Assembly (NCBI RefSeq): GCF_000715075.1
Contig: NC_134101.1
Coordinates: 24,792,822 to 24,856,821, forward strand
Direction: 5' to 3'
Length of the DNA stretch: 64,000 nucleotides
Source: Nicotiana tabacum
Taxonomy: Eukaryota > Streptophyta > Magnoliopsida > Solanales > Solanaceae
Below the pieces are notes generated by a model, which was not told where the DNA came from, made no database searches, and was given only the letters and a program-made list of their open reading frames with translations. The position numbers were made by a program, and so were the translations under genes. The first letter of the stretch is position 1, and each line of letters opens with the position of its first letter. Below are positions 45,316 through 57,513 of this stretch, in pieces.

Positions 45316-46000
45316 TGCCCAGAAATTCCAGCAGCTTTTCTTCAAGTCCAAATTTCTCCGTTAACCTTCCGAAATCCACTCGAGGCCCTTGGAACCTCAA
45401 CCAAATATACCAACATGTCCCAAAATACAATATGAACTTAGTCGAGGCTTCAAACCATGTCAAACAATGCTGAAATTACGAATCGCGCATCAAAACGAAT
45501 TATGAGTTTTCAAATTTTTCAACTTCTATATTTTGCGCCGAAACATAACAAATCAATCCGGAATGACTTCAAATTTTGTACACAAGTCATAAATGATAAA
45601 ATAGAGCTATTCAAATTTTTGAAATCGAAATCCGATCTCGTTATCAAAAATTTAACCTTCAGTCGGACATTCCAAAAATCTTCCATTTTCCAACTTTCAC
45701 CAAAATATCTCAAATTGTCCTACGGACTTCCAAATCAAAATCCGAACGTACGCCTAAATCCGAAATCACCATACGAAGCTATTGAAATCATAAAAATTCT
45801 ATTCCAGGGTCGTTTGTTCAAAAGTCAACTCTATCCATTTAAGCTTCTAAATAGGAATTGTTCTTTCAATTTAATTTTAAATCTTCCGAAAATCAAACTC
45901 GACCACACCCGCGGGTCATAATATATATTACGAAGCTGGTCGAGACCTTAAGTCACTGAACGAGGCGTAAATTCTTAAATCGGCAAGTCGGGTCATTACA

Positions 46001-47099
46001 TTCTCCTCCTCTTAAACATACGTTCATCCTCGAACGTGCCAAGAATATTTTTGATGACATTAAATTACTAAGTGCATTATTTTACACATACTCACGGGTG
46101 ATTCTACGTCACCATAAATTTAATAGGGGTCTGACAACATCATCTCAGTGGAGATTATTTCTTTTATTCACACTTATAAGCCTTTAAGCCAATTCCTTAA
46201 CACTCCCAATAAATTTTAAATTCCTGACATCAACAAACGGTATTAGTCTCAACCGCCTGTAGCAATTCGTGCCTACGAACACGACATACGTATGTCCATA
46301 ACCACATCTCTGGTCGTACTAACTGTTTATAATTATTCCAGCATCTTCAATTAATCTCGTATTCACCAAAATCTCATTTCAACTTTTCGTAACAGTGACA
46401 GCAACACGCGAGGCATGAATACCTCATAATTATTTATCCGAATTAACGAGTCACATTTAGCGCTACCTGGGCACTCATCTTATAGGCTAAAACTCAATGT
46501 TTACAGCACAATTATGCCTAAAAATGCACAGAACAATATACAAGAATTATCGAATAAGCCTAGCAAGCATGACTCTCTATTTATACTATAGTACAAATTT
46601 AATTTCACAAAGGGAGAATTTTAAACTCGTAAAAATTTTCACCACAAGGACCTTGTCCTTATATAACTTCCACCGCGGCTTGTAGCCCGGTTTAACTATT
46701 TCACATCATATATAAAAATGTGAGGATCTCGTCCTCAACTCCGAATCACAAGTATTTTGCACATTGTGCCAATTAAAAATTTTCAATTTCCTTTCTTTCT
46801 TGTTTTCAATTAATGTCGTAAACAATTTTCTCAACACATAATGAACCCTCATCCTTGTAGGGCATAATATTAAAATCAATTATTCCTAAATCACATCAAA
46901 ACCCACTGTAGTGAATAATACAAATTACTTTTGGACTTATAGCCCTTAATGGTGTACAAAAATAAAAATGATAGACTCGGGCTATCATAATCAAATTTCC
47001 CAACATGGATAACATATAAGTGGGTCACAAAGTTACGAGGCTCACCCATAAGTGGAGCATAATAGGAGGACTCACCTCAATATTCAGAACCGAATCAAA
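46001..47099 (-). other. TE-8 3' interior, non-coding
   Basis: This is the region between gag remnants and the PPT. AT-rich, no ORF that I can support; it starts with the purine tract (on the - strand) and CTCGAACGTGCC-like sequence that ends pol in relatives. Confidence 0.6.
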
Positions 47100-48011
47100 T
47101 TAAGGGAAAATATCCTTTTATAACAAAGCAGGATCATACCTATAATGACACCATCTGGTGTAGTGGCCCCTGCCACACCATAGCAAATATATCAACGGGT
47201 TGGGCCTCCCCCTCTAGGGCTCCCTCTACCCGCATGTCCTCCACCCCTAACTGGTTGTGCACATGGGGTAGTAATTGCATTGGGGCCCATAGCCTAGGTG
47301 TTATGATGAAATCCACCTCTCCCAAGTCTGGGACAATCTCTCATAATGTGCCTAGTATCACCACACTCATAACAACCCTTCTGAGGTCGCTGATGCTCGT
47401 ACTGAGTCTGTGCCAGATAACTGGAATAACCACTGTAAGAATCTCATATCAGTGGTGCACTATAAGAACTTACTGGAGCACCCCGGGTAACCTGATGTGC
47501 GGAATAAGCTGGCCGACTGCTTGAGCCTCCACCATAATGGGTCATAGACGAAGAGTAAAATCAACTTAACCCTCCAAAGCTTCGAGACCTTTTGGCCTCT
47601 TTATACTCCCTTTCCTCACCTAGAACACCCTCAATCCTCCTCGCAATCTCCACTAGTTGCTGAAATTGAGTATCAATTTGCAACTCTCGAGCCATGCATA
47701 TTTTAAGATCATAATCGAGCCCCTCAATGAATCTGTGAACCCGCTCTCTGACTGTAGGAACCAAGATAGATACATGACGGGCTAACTTACTGAACCTGAT
47801 AGCATATTCTGACACTGTCACAGTGTCCTGACGCAACCGTTCAAACTATGCGCATCACGTATCTCGGAGAGTCTGGGAAACAAACTCTTTGTGCGGCACG
47901 TGCCCTTCCTCGACCTCTACCTTGGCCTCTACCTCGACCCTGGCCTCTTGCGGCCTTAGCAGTATGTGCGGGTGCCTGCTCAGCTGACCCGGTAGCACGT
48001 GTCCTCACCAT
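47100..48011 (-). pseudogene. TE-8 Gag remnants
   Basis: ATG at 48011 (- strand) gives MVRTRATGSAEQAPAHT and an Arg/Gly-rich stretch, then at about 47840 the frame shifts and the first half of the capsid is missing. The second half (47836-47561) has VSEYAIRFSKLARHVSIL, VHRFIEGLDYDLKI and a basic end. Past a TAA, other frames carry a Ser/Tyr-rich linker and the zinc knuckle CYECGDTRHIMRDC with all four ligands, followed by GGHAGRGSPRGGG (about 47390-47200). The layout matches Tekay Gag, with an internal deletion and stops. It cannot produce a full Gag. Confidence 0.8.
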
Positions 48012-48195
48012 CTGTGAGAGAATAGAGATACAAAGGCTCAAATTCCACAATCAATGAATCCGCACGACAGGAATAAAAGAAGTGAAAATTTCCTAACAGT
48101 TCTGTAGCCTCTCGAAGATAAGTACAGACGTCTCCGTACCGATCCGCAAGACTCTACTAGACTCGTTCGTGACTCGTAGAACCTATGAACCTAGA

Positions 48196-48207
48196 GCTCT
48201 GATACCA
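48196..48207 (-). other. Primer binding site of TE-8
   Basis: The - strand reads TGGTATCAGAGC, perfect iMet PBS, three bases from the right LTR. Confidence 0.85.
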
Positions 48208-48210
48208 ACT

Positions 48211-51200
48211 TATAACGACCCAAAATCCCACCACAGGTGTCGTGATGACACTTAGTCTCTAAGACTAGGTAAGCCAAGTACAATTACATTTCAAGCCTTT
48301 TTTTTAAAACATATAATTTAATACAACCTCCCAAGACTGGTAATATTGAGTCACGAACTCTAACTGAATACATAAAATGATCTCAAGGATCGAATACTCA
48401 ATACTGTTTGAATAATAATTAACAGTACAATAAAATGGAAAGACTCCAAGGAACTGCGACAATCAAACAGCTCTATCTTGAATCCTTGCGATCTCACTTT
48501 AACTCTGTCCGAGTCCGATATCTTCAATACCTGGCTCTGCACAAAACTGTGCAGAAGTGTAGTATGAGTACACCACAGTCGGTACCCAGTAAGTATCAAG
48601 ACTAACCTCAGTGAAGTAGAGACGAGGTACAGTCAAGACACTCACTAGTCTAATAACCTGTGCAATATAGTATACAAAATAATAGGAAACAAATAACAAT
48701 AAGGGCAACACAAATCAACCAGTGATATGCCCGGCATGGCAACAAAAACACTATTAATATTGCTCAACAAATAATAAATACAAGTATACCCAATTAAATC
48801 AAGTTCTTCAAATAAATATCTTTCACTTATAATTCTTCGAAATAACTCTCTTTCAAATATAATTTTCTCAAATAAATATCTTTCAAATATAATTCTTTCA
48901 ATAAATCTTTTTCAAATATAATTTCCTCAAATAAATATCTTTCAAATACAATTCCTTCAAATACTACTTTTTGAATAAAAATTCTTTCAAATAAATATTT
49001 TTATTATAATTCTTTCAATTAAAAGTCACCATGTGACACCTCATTTCATAATCATAAAAGTACGGGTCTCAGCCCTTTTCATATTTTCACGGCACTTCGT
49101 GCCCATAATTAAATCATCATATTTTTCCGGCACCTCGTGCCCATTTTTCATATCACATCTGCATGGACAGTTCACGTGCCAATAATAAAACCATCATATT
49201 TTTTCCGACACTTCGTGCCCACGTTTCATATCTAAACCGCACAGACAATTCACGTGTCAATATCATCATTATTTACTCACGGCACCTCGTGCCCATATTT
49301 CTTTTCATAATCCACCTGGCAATAGCCACAGGCTCCCAATTTCAACATAAATCAGACTATTATCAATTTACCAACAACAAGACAAATTGCACAAGGTATA
49401 AAAATAAACACAAGGAAAATCACAACATCACATAAAATCACTAATCCAACCACTCCACATCATCACATATCATCCCAGACAATAACCACCCTTATCTCTC
49501 CTATATCCACCCTTATCACTCCTATAATAGCCTCCCTTATCCCCCTGCCCTGATAATATCAATAGTCACCCTTATCGCTCCTATAGCCACACTTATCGCT
49601 CCTATAGCCACCCTTATCGCTCCTATAGTCACCATTATCTCTCTTATAGCCACCCTTATCGCTCCGTCCAGACAATATCCCAACACACATAACAACAGTG
49701 AAATACCTCCCTTATATCCACATAATATCAATAGTGAAATTTCACCCTTATATTCTCAAAATAATAACTCAATTAACACAAAAATTTGCATGGAATATTA
49801 TCACGACAACGTAACAAAATCAATTCATATCACAATTTGCCCAATGGCCACAATCAATTCCAAGGATATAATAAAATTAATTAACACAACAAATAGCCCA
49901 TGGCTCCACACAATGTATATAAAACCTCAAAATCAATCAACAGAGATAGAAAATAATCAGCATAGGGCAACGCCTTTATTAATCCAAATTTAGATAATTA
50001 TAGTAACACTTCTTCTTAAGCTTGCTTAATTAATTATTTACATAGGAAAAATTCATAATGAAATTAAATTCCAAGAAATATCAAACCATCGAACTCACGG
50101 AATTCACATAAATATACAAGTAATAATTACATCAAATTGTTGTATAAAAATAAGTTCAATAAATGTGATTCGAGGCATGACAATTAGATGATTAAATATA
50201 TGCCAACAATTATCCAATTTACTACACAATATGCCTAAGACTTTAAGTCAATATATTTTGCACATATAAGCCCTTGTACGTACTCGTTACCTCGCTTACA
50301 CGGCTTTTCACATTTCACAAATGGCACATAAGACTCGATGCCTAAGGGGTAATTCTCCCACTCGAGGTTAGGCAAGACACTTACCTTTTTGAAGTTATGC
50401 CGATATTTCAAAATCGTCTTCTTGCTTGAATTGACCTCCGGACCTCTCAAATTTATCCAAATTAATTGTATAACCTCATTAAAATTCATCAAAAATAATT
50501 CCGGATAATAATACGTCGACTTAAAAATTTATTCAAAAAAGTCAACAAAAGTCAACGCGGGGCCCGCCTCTCGGAACCCGACATAATTTTTATGAAATCC
50601 GAAAACCCATTCCGATACGAGTTCAACCATACCAAATTTATCAAATTCCGATAACAACTCGGCCTCCAAATCTTAAAATTTTATTTTTGGAAGATTTTGC
50701 AAAAATCTTAATTTCCTCCATTTAAATCTGAATTAAATGATGAATATAACCATGAATTCATGGAATATAATCAATTTAGGATATAGAACACTAACCTGAG
50801 TTGAAATCGTGAAGAAATACTCAAAATCGCCCAAGAAGCTCCAAAAATTCCAAAATAAAATGGCAAAGTGATTGATTTTTGGTCCTTATGTTTCTGCCCA
50901 GTTCCGCTTCTGCAAGTACTATTCACGCTTCTGCGGGCACTATTCATGCTTCTGCGCTGCCTCCGCTTCTACGAGTACTGTTCATGCTTCTGCGATCACT
51001 ATTCATGCTGCTACCCAGAAATTCCAGCAGCTTTTCTTCAAGTCCAAATTGCTCCATTAACCTTCCGAAATCCATCCGGGGCCCTTGGAACCTCAACCAA
51101 ATATACCAACACATCTCAAAATACAATACGAACTTAATCGAGGTTTCAAACCATGTCAAACAACGCCGAAATTGCGAATCGCGTATCAAATCGAATTATG

Positions 51201-51708
51201 AATTTTTAAATCTTCCAACTTCTATATTTTGCACCGAAACGTATCAAATCAATCCGGAATGATTTTAAATTTTGCACACAAGTCATAAATGATAAAATGG
51301 AGCTATTCAAATTTCCGGAATCGAAATTCGACCTCGTTATCAAAAATTTAACCTTCAGTCGCACTTTCCAAAAATCTTCCATTTTCTAACTTTCGCCAAA
51401 ATGCGTCGAATTATCCTACGGACTTTCAAATCCAAATCCGAACATACGCCTAAGCCCGAAATCACCATACGAAGTTATTGACATCATAAAAATTCAATTC
51501 TAGGGTCGTTTATTCAAAAGTCAACTCTCCGGTCAACTCTTTCCATTTAAGCTTCTAAATATGAATTGTTCTTTCAATTTAATTCTAAATCTTCCGAAAA
51601 TCAAAGTTGACCACACCCGCGAGTCATAATACATATTACGAAACTGCTCGAGACCTTAAGTCACTGAATGTGGTGTAAATTCTTAAATCAATAAGTCGGA
51701 TTGTTACA
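48211..51708 (-). repeat. TE-8 right (5') LTR
   Basis: It starts TATAACGACCC (TG mutated to TA) and ends GATTGTTACA. The repeat modules match the left LTR: hairpin units 49087-49295, CCACCCTTATC units 49485-49672, array 50900-51010, but no long AT tract. Confidence 0.9.
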
Positions 51709-53043
51709 AGTGAATATTATGTCATGGCAAATGTCATAAAAATTTGGCCCCTGCTTAAAAATAAGCCAAATTAATGACCATATTACATACTATAGTCACA
51801 TGATTTACTTCAACACTATCACCGTTAGATTCAAGCCACAGAAAAAGCACCACAACAATTTAATGACCTCACATTTTCGCGAGAATGGATCAAAGCCACA
51901 TGAAATTAATAGCTTGTCGTTCGCTAGATGAATGGTTTATGAGAAATGTCCCCTTTCAATTCCAAATGAAAATGACCTGTTAGTCATATTTGACTTTTGT
52001 GTACCTTTAGTTAAAAGCTAAGGGAAAGGGGGAAAAAAAGAGTACAATTTGATTGTTAGGAGAAGTGTTTATGTCCTCATATCAAGAGCCAAACTTCACG
52101 ACTCTACTGGCCTCTTTCTAAGACGTTTAGTTTAATCTAATAAGTATTACTCCGATTTTTAGATCCAACGCCTTTGGATTTTGTAAGACTTTGCACAGAT
52201 TTAAGAAGAAGACAACTTATCAACAAGAAGTGCTTGATCCGTGCTCTAAGCCTACGATCAAAACTATACTGTAATACTTTATTCTCTTCGACTTCAAGCC
52301 ATGAAGTCAAAAGAGAACGAGCTATTATTTGTTTTTTTAGTAAAGAAAATCTAGTCTTTTTGATCTTTATCAAGAGTTCACTTCTTGCGTGAGTCACGAT
52401 CCAAGCTCATATTACGTATTGTCTGGTTTGATCCAACAGAATTCATGAATTTATCCCTTGAGCTATGCCATCATTGAGCCCAAACATGCGCGTACCCGGT
52501 GAAGTTGTGATATGTCTTATAAAGCTTTTTACTTTCCACTTCCATTTCGATAAAATTTGCGTAAAATAATATATGCATTCATTCTTCAGAAACTTGCCAA
52601 AGAACTTAACCTGTTGCCTGCACGCGAAAGAGAAAAACCATGAAGAATAAAATAAAATTGGTTCCTGAATTAGCACCAAAAACTATTTTGAACACTATTG
52701 ATTGCCAATTCCCGGCAACAGCGCCATAATTTGACGAGCACAAAATACTCGTACGTGTTCGCGAAGGCTTGGGGCTGAGGTATTTTGCATTCACAAGTTT
52801 TAAACTAATTTTTTGCAAATTCGTTCAAGATTAAAATGCCAAAATGAACCCTAGTTCTTGAGAAATATGGAGAGAAGAAGGAGAAAGAGCTAAAAGCAAT
52901 CATAGAGAGCACAAAGATTAAGCTTTCATATCTTGATACTTGCAAATAGGAGTGAAAATGAGGAGGCGGGGCCGCTTTGTATAGAAATTATGATTGTGAA
53001 TATACCTCCACCCGCACACGTTGGGGGGGGGGAGACCTAGTCA
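51709..53043. other. Unrecognised region between TE-8 and the 511-bp repeat
   Basis: 51709-51830 looks like the other side of the TRIM-like target. 51831-52400 has no credible ORF. At 52708-52745 CCCGGCAACAGCGCCATAAT followed by GACGAGCACAAAATAC resembles the leader/LTR junction of Tat-type elements, read from memory. A ten-G run is at 53023-53032. No gene can be supported. Confidence 0.4.
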
Positions 53044-53554
53044 TACCAGGGGCAGCGGCATAGTCATTTTGGCTTTTCCCTTCTGATGGTACGTCCATGG
53101 GACGGTTTTGTACTCCCGACTTTCTTTGTCTCCTCCTAATATACTTGGAATTAAGGGATGATACACATACCAAATTGAAGGTCTACGAGTCTAGTTTCCA
53201 ACGCATTAACCCGTTCGTCGATACAACATCGGAGTAGAGAGATATTTGTGTTTTTGTGGGTTGTGCCTGGTGCTGGCATTGCTCGTAACACCTGTTGGCT
53301 TTTGGCAGCGAAACGGTAGTGCGTCGTGCGCACGGTGCCGTGCGCGTGGGGATAAGTTCTCGAACGGCTTCTGACACTTAAAAGGACGCACATCTCTTTG
53401 CATTTAATGAGCTTAACACCTATCTCCCATGATTTAATAAACATTATAGCGAGTTACCAAGATAATGAGGGCTAAACCTCACATGACACTCCATAAAGAT
53501 AATGCCTCAAAATCTTGAGAGCATGAACTATCAAATAACATTCAAAGCATGGTT
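53044..53554. repeat. 511-bp direct repeat, left copy
   Basis: It matches 57003-57513 with about eight substitutions and no indels by eye. It contains GTGCGCACGGTGCCGTGCGC, a dyad, and GTCTACGAGTCTAGTTTCCA, a phrase common in Solanaceae LTRs. The ORFs inside (both copies) are likely non-coding. Confidence 0.9.
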
Positions 53555-54837
53555 CAGTTTTGAAGCGGAGGTCATAAATTCTTAGACGGCATGGACGGTT
53601 TTTGATGTTTAGATGAATGCTATAACTATTTGGTATTGCGTGAGTAGAGTGTACATTTCAAAAGGCGCACTATATTTTGAATTATGGATGTTTCATAGGT
53701 ATTGGGGCACTCTCCTGGTTGATCGACTGTTGATTTTAAGATGTTATGTGACACGAAAGAATGGGAGAAGTATTCCTCGTGGGATGATCGTGTATGAGAG
53801 ATGTGTTAGACTTTCGGGCGGTGGAGATGGGATCAGAAATGGTGATTTGTGTGTTCTATGGATTTGGAGAATGGAAGTTGTCAGGAGCAGATTATTTCAT
53901 GGTGGTGGACTGTGGAGTCGTGGCCTAAGCTAGCCAGATGATAGTATGTATTATGATTCAGTCGTCGTGGATTTTTGGAGGGTTATTTATCTATTTGTGG
54001 GTGACCAGAGTTGATTTGGGGGTCCATTGGTAGGCCCAAGTAGGATGTGTATTCTACACCGAGTCAGAATAGTTGGCTCCATACTGCGATTTTTAAGGGA
54101 TGTGCCATTCGGTTGATGTTGAACTTGCAATACGGTTCTCTTCCTTGAGACATATCCCATATTTGGTTATACGGATTGCGCAGTTGTGGCTTGAGTTATA
54201 TTGATGTGGCGTGTCTGTGGGATAGTTATGTTTAATAATATAAGGTCATTGATTCTAGAATGGGTACTATCAGGTTTGAAACGGTATATTTTGGGAGGAC
54301 GGCATTGAAAGTCGGCTTAGAAAGTGATTATGGTTCTCGTTGGGGCTAGAAAGCTCCATGACTTGTGGATCTGATAAGGGGTTACGAGATTCTGCGTGTT
54401 TCTTTTATTATCAACAGTATATGAATATTTTGGAATGAGGTTTGGCTTGATATGGGGTTCAATACTAGTACCGGGTTAGTTGGAGTAGTTACTGTGATCA
54501 GGAATGGTGCTGCGAGCATGCAAAATGTGTAGTATGTTATGTGAATATATATGGGGTTATGGTTATGGCTTGATACATCTTGTTCAGACTCATACAGTGT
54601 GTAGATGTGATATTCGTGTCTTGAAAAGAATTTTGGATGTTGAAAATTTGATTTCTAAGTTACGGAAAAACGTTAAAGTAATGATCTTCAATTGTGTTGT
54701 ATTGTCAGGCCTATATGGAATAGGGTGACGTGGGGTTACCTCCGGGTATGTGCGTGGTAAGATGGGATAGTGATTTGGTGGCTTGGAAACAACTCTAGGC
54801 ACATTCGAGGACGAACGTATGTTTAAGTGGGGAAGAA
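53555..54837 (+). mobile_element. TE-9 interior: non-coding 3' part of a TE-7-type element
   Basis: 54190-54837 is collinear with 36801-37441 (AATATAAGGTCATTG, GAATGGGTACTATCAGG) and ends in GAGGACGAACGTATG and the purine tract before the LTR at 54838. The earlier part holds an ORF (53613-53933) without a recognisable motif; I take it as non-coding. Confidence 0.65.
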
Positions 54838-55696
54838 TGTAACGACCCGGCCGGTCATTTTGAGTATTACAGCCTCGTTCCCCCATCTACTGCTCAATTT
54901 ATGCTTTACAGTTGTTGTATGACTTTCCGAAGTAGTTGGTTCGGGTCCGGAAGGATTTCAGAGTGAAATGAGACACTTAGTCTCATAATTAAAAGCTTAA
55001 GTTGGAAAAGTTGACCGGATGTTAACTTATGTATAAATGATATCGGATTTGAATTCTGATAATTTCAATAGCTCCGTACAGTAATTTTGAACTTAGGAGC
55101 GTGTCCAAAAAATTATTTGGAGGTCCGTAGAATTAGGATTGAAATGGCGAAAGTTGAATTTTTGGGAAGTTTGACCTGGGGGTTGACATTTTGATATTTG
55201 GGCCGGAATCCGATTCTGAAAATTGGAATACCTCCATTATGTTATTTATGACTTGTGTGCAAAATTTGAGGTCAATCAGACTTGATTTGATAGGTTTCGG
55301 CATTGAAGGTAGAAGTTGGAAATTGTTAGTTTTCATTAGGCTTGAATTGGAGTGCGATTTGTATTTTTGTTGTTGTTTGATGTAATTTGAAGTTTCGACT
55401 AAGTTCATATGATGTTTTAGGACTTGTTGGTATGATTTGACGGGTCCCAAAAGACTTGGTTGTATTTTTGGATCATTGGTTGAGAGACTAGTAAAGTTAA
55501 AAAATTTGAGAGTTTGACCATCATCAATATCGGGTCAAGACGACCTCTTTTCAGTTGTTTGAGTGTGCGAGCAGGTCTGTAGCATGTTTTATGATTGAAA
55601 TTCATATATGGTTTGTGTCCGAGAGGTTTCGGATGAGTTTCAGGGTGGTTTCGGATCATTTCGGAGAAGTTTAAGTTTGTTGGTTTCTGGTGAGGT

Positions 55697-55845
55697 ACTG
55701 TTCATTCACAATTGCGAACCATTTTCGCAATTGCGAAAATACTGTTCACTCGCAATTGCGAACAATTTGTCATAATTGTGAATATTGTTCATGGGGGGAA
55801 CTGTTCTTCCCAAATGCGAAGTTTTTGTCCGCAAATGCGAACCTG
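55697..55845. repeat. CGCAATTGCG palindrome array, TE-9 LTR
   Basis: About five CGCAATTGCGAA copies or variants, then two AAATGCGAA units. This is the position that holds CGCGATCGCG in the TE-7 LTR. Confidence 0.8.
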
Positions 55846-56633
55846 GACATAATGTTTAAGATCTGAAAACAACGGGATAAATATTCTTAACTCAATTTTG
55901 GTTAAAATATCTGAATCCATTGTTGTTTTTATCCCTAAATCAGTGAATTGGGTTGAAAATGGTAGAAATTTTTATAGACTTTAACTGAGGATTTGGAGGT
56001 CGAGTTGATGTCGGAATTTGATAAAATTTGTATGGTTGGACTCGTGGTTGGACGAGCGTTCATATTTTATAATTTTTGTCGAGTTCCGAGACGTATGCCC
56101 CACAGACGATTTTTGAGCTAAATTTCGGATTTTGCTGGAAAATTAGTATTTTCTTATGGAATTAATTTCAATAAATTTTATTGACTGAATCGAATTAATT
56201 GTGGCTATATTCGAGGCATTTGGAGGCCAATTCACGAGGCAAAGGCATAGAGGAATAAGAAATTACACGGTTTGAGGTAAGTAACACTTCTAAACTTGGT
56301 TCTGAGGGTATGAATCCCCGAATTGGTGTTATACAAACTATTTGGAGGTGATGCACACGATAGTTGATGAGCGTGTGGACGTGCACCATAGAAATTGTGA
56401 CTTGAATAAATCCTGTGAAGTTGTAAAAATTAAAAAATCATGTTATTATCCGAATATTTTCCACGTGTTAAAAAAATTGAGTTGAGGCTTTTATTAGAGA
56501 TCATGTTTAGGCTACATGCCAATATTTTTGGGACCCATGGGGTCATGTTGCTGTTGAATTAATTGTTTCAAGAACAAAAATATAAAATATACATTTCACA
56601 CTTAGTTATATTTGTCCATTGTGAGGATATTTA

Positions 56634-56893
56634 TGGGATCGAGCTGCGCGCCGCAGCATGCCATATTGGCTTTATATATATATTATCATTAAATGGATCG
56701 GGACTGCCCGCCTGCAGCAGGCTATAATGACTTTATATATTATTATTATATGGATCGGGGATGCCCGCTTGCAGCAGGCCTTATAGGCTTTACTATTTAA
56801 TGGAGCGGGGTTGCCCGCCTGCAGCAGCCCTTATAGGCTTTATTATTATACGGATCGGGACTGCCCGCCTGCAGTAGGCCATAAAGGCTTTAT
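56634..56893. repeat. Minisatellite with CTGCCCGCCTGCAGCAGG core, TE-9 LTR
   Basis: Five units of ~50-60 bp: GGATCGGGACTGCCCGCCTG then AT-rich spacer with GGCTTTAT. GCCTGCAGCAGGC is a dyad. The TE-7 LTR has only two such units. Confidence 0.85.
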
Positions 56894-57002
56894 ATCACGC
56901 TTGGGTTGAAGGAGCCCCTCCGGAGTATGTACACACCCTCAGTGAGCGTAGATGATTATATATATTCGGGATGGTTTTCCCAGGGCATGGACTTGCCTTA
57001 CT

Positions 57003-57513
57003 TACCATGGGCAGCGGCATAGTCATTTTGGCTTTTCCCTTCTAATGGTACGTCCATGGGACGGTTTTGTACTCCCGACTTTCTTTGTCTCCTCCTAATA
57101 TACTTGGAATTAAGGGATGATACACATACCAAATTGAAGGTCTACGAGTCTAGTTTCCAAAGCATTAACCCGTTCGTCGATACAACATCGGAGTAGAGAG
57201 ATATTTGTGTTTTTGTGGGTTGTGCCTGGTGCTGGCATTGCTCGTAACACCTGTTGGCTTTTGGCAGCGAAACGGTAGTCCGTCGTGCGCACGGTGCCGT
57301 GCGCGTGGGGATAAGTTCTCGAACGGCTTCTGACACTTAAAAGGAGGCACATCTCTTTGTATTTAATGAGCTTAATACCTATCTCCCATGATTTAATAAA
57401 CATTATAGCGAGCTACCAAGATAATGAGGGCTAAACCTCACATGACACTCCATAAAGATAATGCCTCAAAATCTTGAGAGCATGAACTATCAAATAACAT
57501 TCAAAGCATGGTT
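57003..57513. repeat. 511-bp direct repeat, right copy
   Basis: See 53044-53554. It borders the upstream DNA of the P450 gene. Confidence 0.9.

Larger units (their letters stand above)
42511..46000 (-). repeat. TE-8 left (3') LTR
   Basis: It starts TGTCACGACCC and ends GGTCATTACA. Inside are T/A-rich AAATAAATAT units (43080-43270), GGCACTTCGTGCC hairpin units (43340-43555), CCACCCTTATCTCTC units (43735-43880), an (AT)n tract (44129-44180), and a TTCTGCG/TTCACGC array (45165-45315). Predicted ORFs over the array are not genes. Confidence 0.9.
42511..51708 (-). mobile_element. TE-8: Tekay-like element with long LTRs and only gag remnants
   Basis: Left LTR 42511-46000 (3,490 bp) and right LTR 48211-51708 (3,498 bp) enclose just 2.2 kb. 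On the - strand a PBS, gag pieces and a PPT (reverse of TTCTCCTCCTC) are present; protease, RT and integrase are absent. The possible TSD is AGTGG (42506-42510) and AGTGA (51709-51713), one mismatch. The element could be a non-autonomous or LARD-like family or a deletion derivative. Confidence 0.85.
54838..57002 (+). repeat. TE-9 LTR, truncated (TE-7 type)
   Basis: It starts TGTAACGACCCGGCCGGTC like 37442 but breaks off after 2,165 bp, just past CTCCGGAGTATGTACACACC, losing about 1 kb at the right. It contains the CGCAATTGCG array (55697-55845) and a ~50-58-bp minisatellite (56634-56893). The break coincides with the second 511-bp repeat. Confidence 0.8.

Noticed and set aside
45055..45473. 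ORFs of 110-126 codons in the TE-8 LTR
   Set aside because: Same cause: CGCTTCTGCG/TTCACGC units. The right LTR copy shows the same pattern with a different repeat number.
53151..53444. 97-codon - strand ORF, repeated at 57110-57403
   Set aside because: Conserved only because the 511 bp is a recent duplicate; three frames are open at once and the sequence resembles LTR DNA.
53613..53933. 106-codon ORF in TE-9
   Set aside because: No motif, and it lies in the non-coding 3' interior of the element; collinear sequence elsewhere has no such frame.
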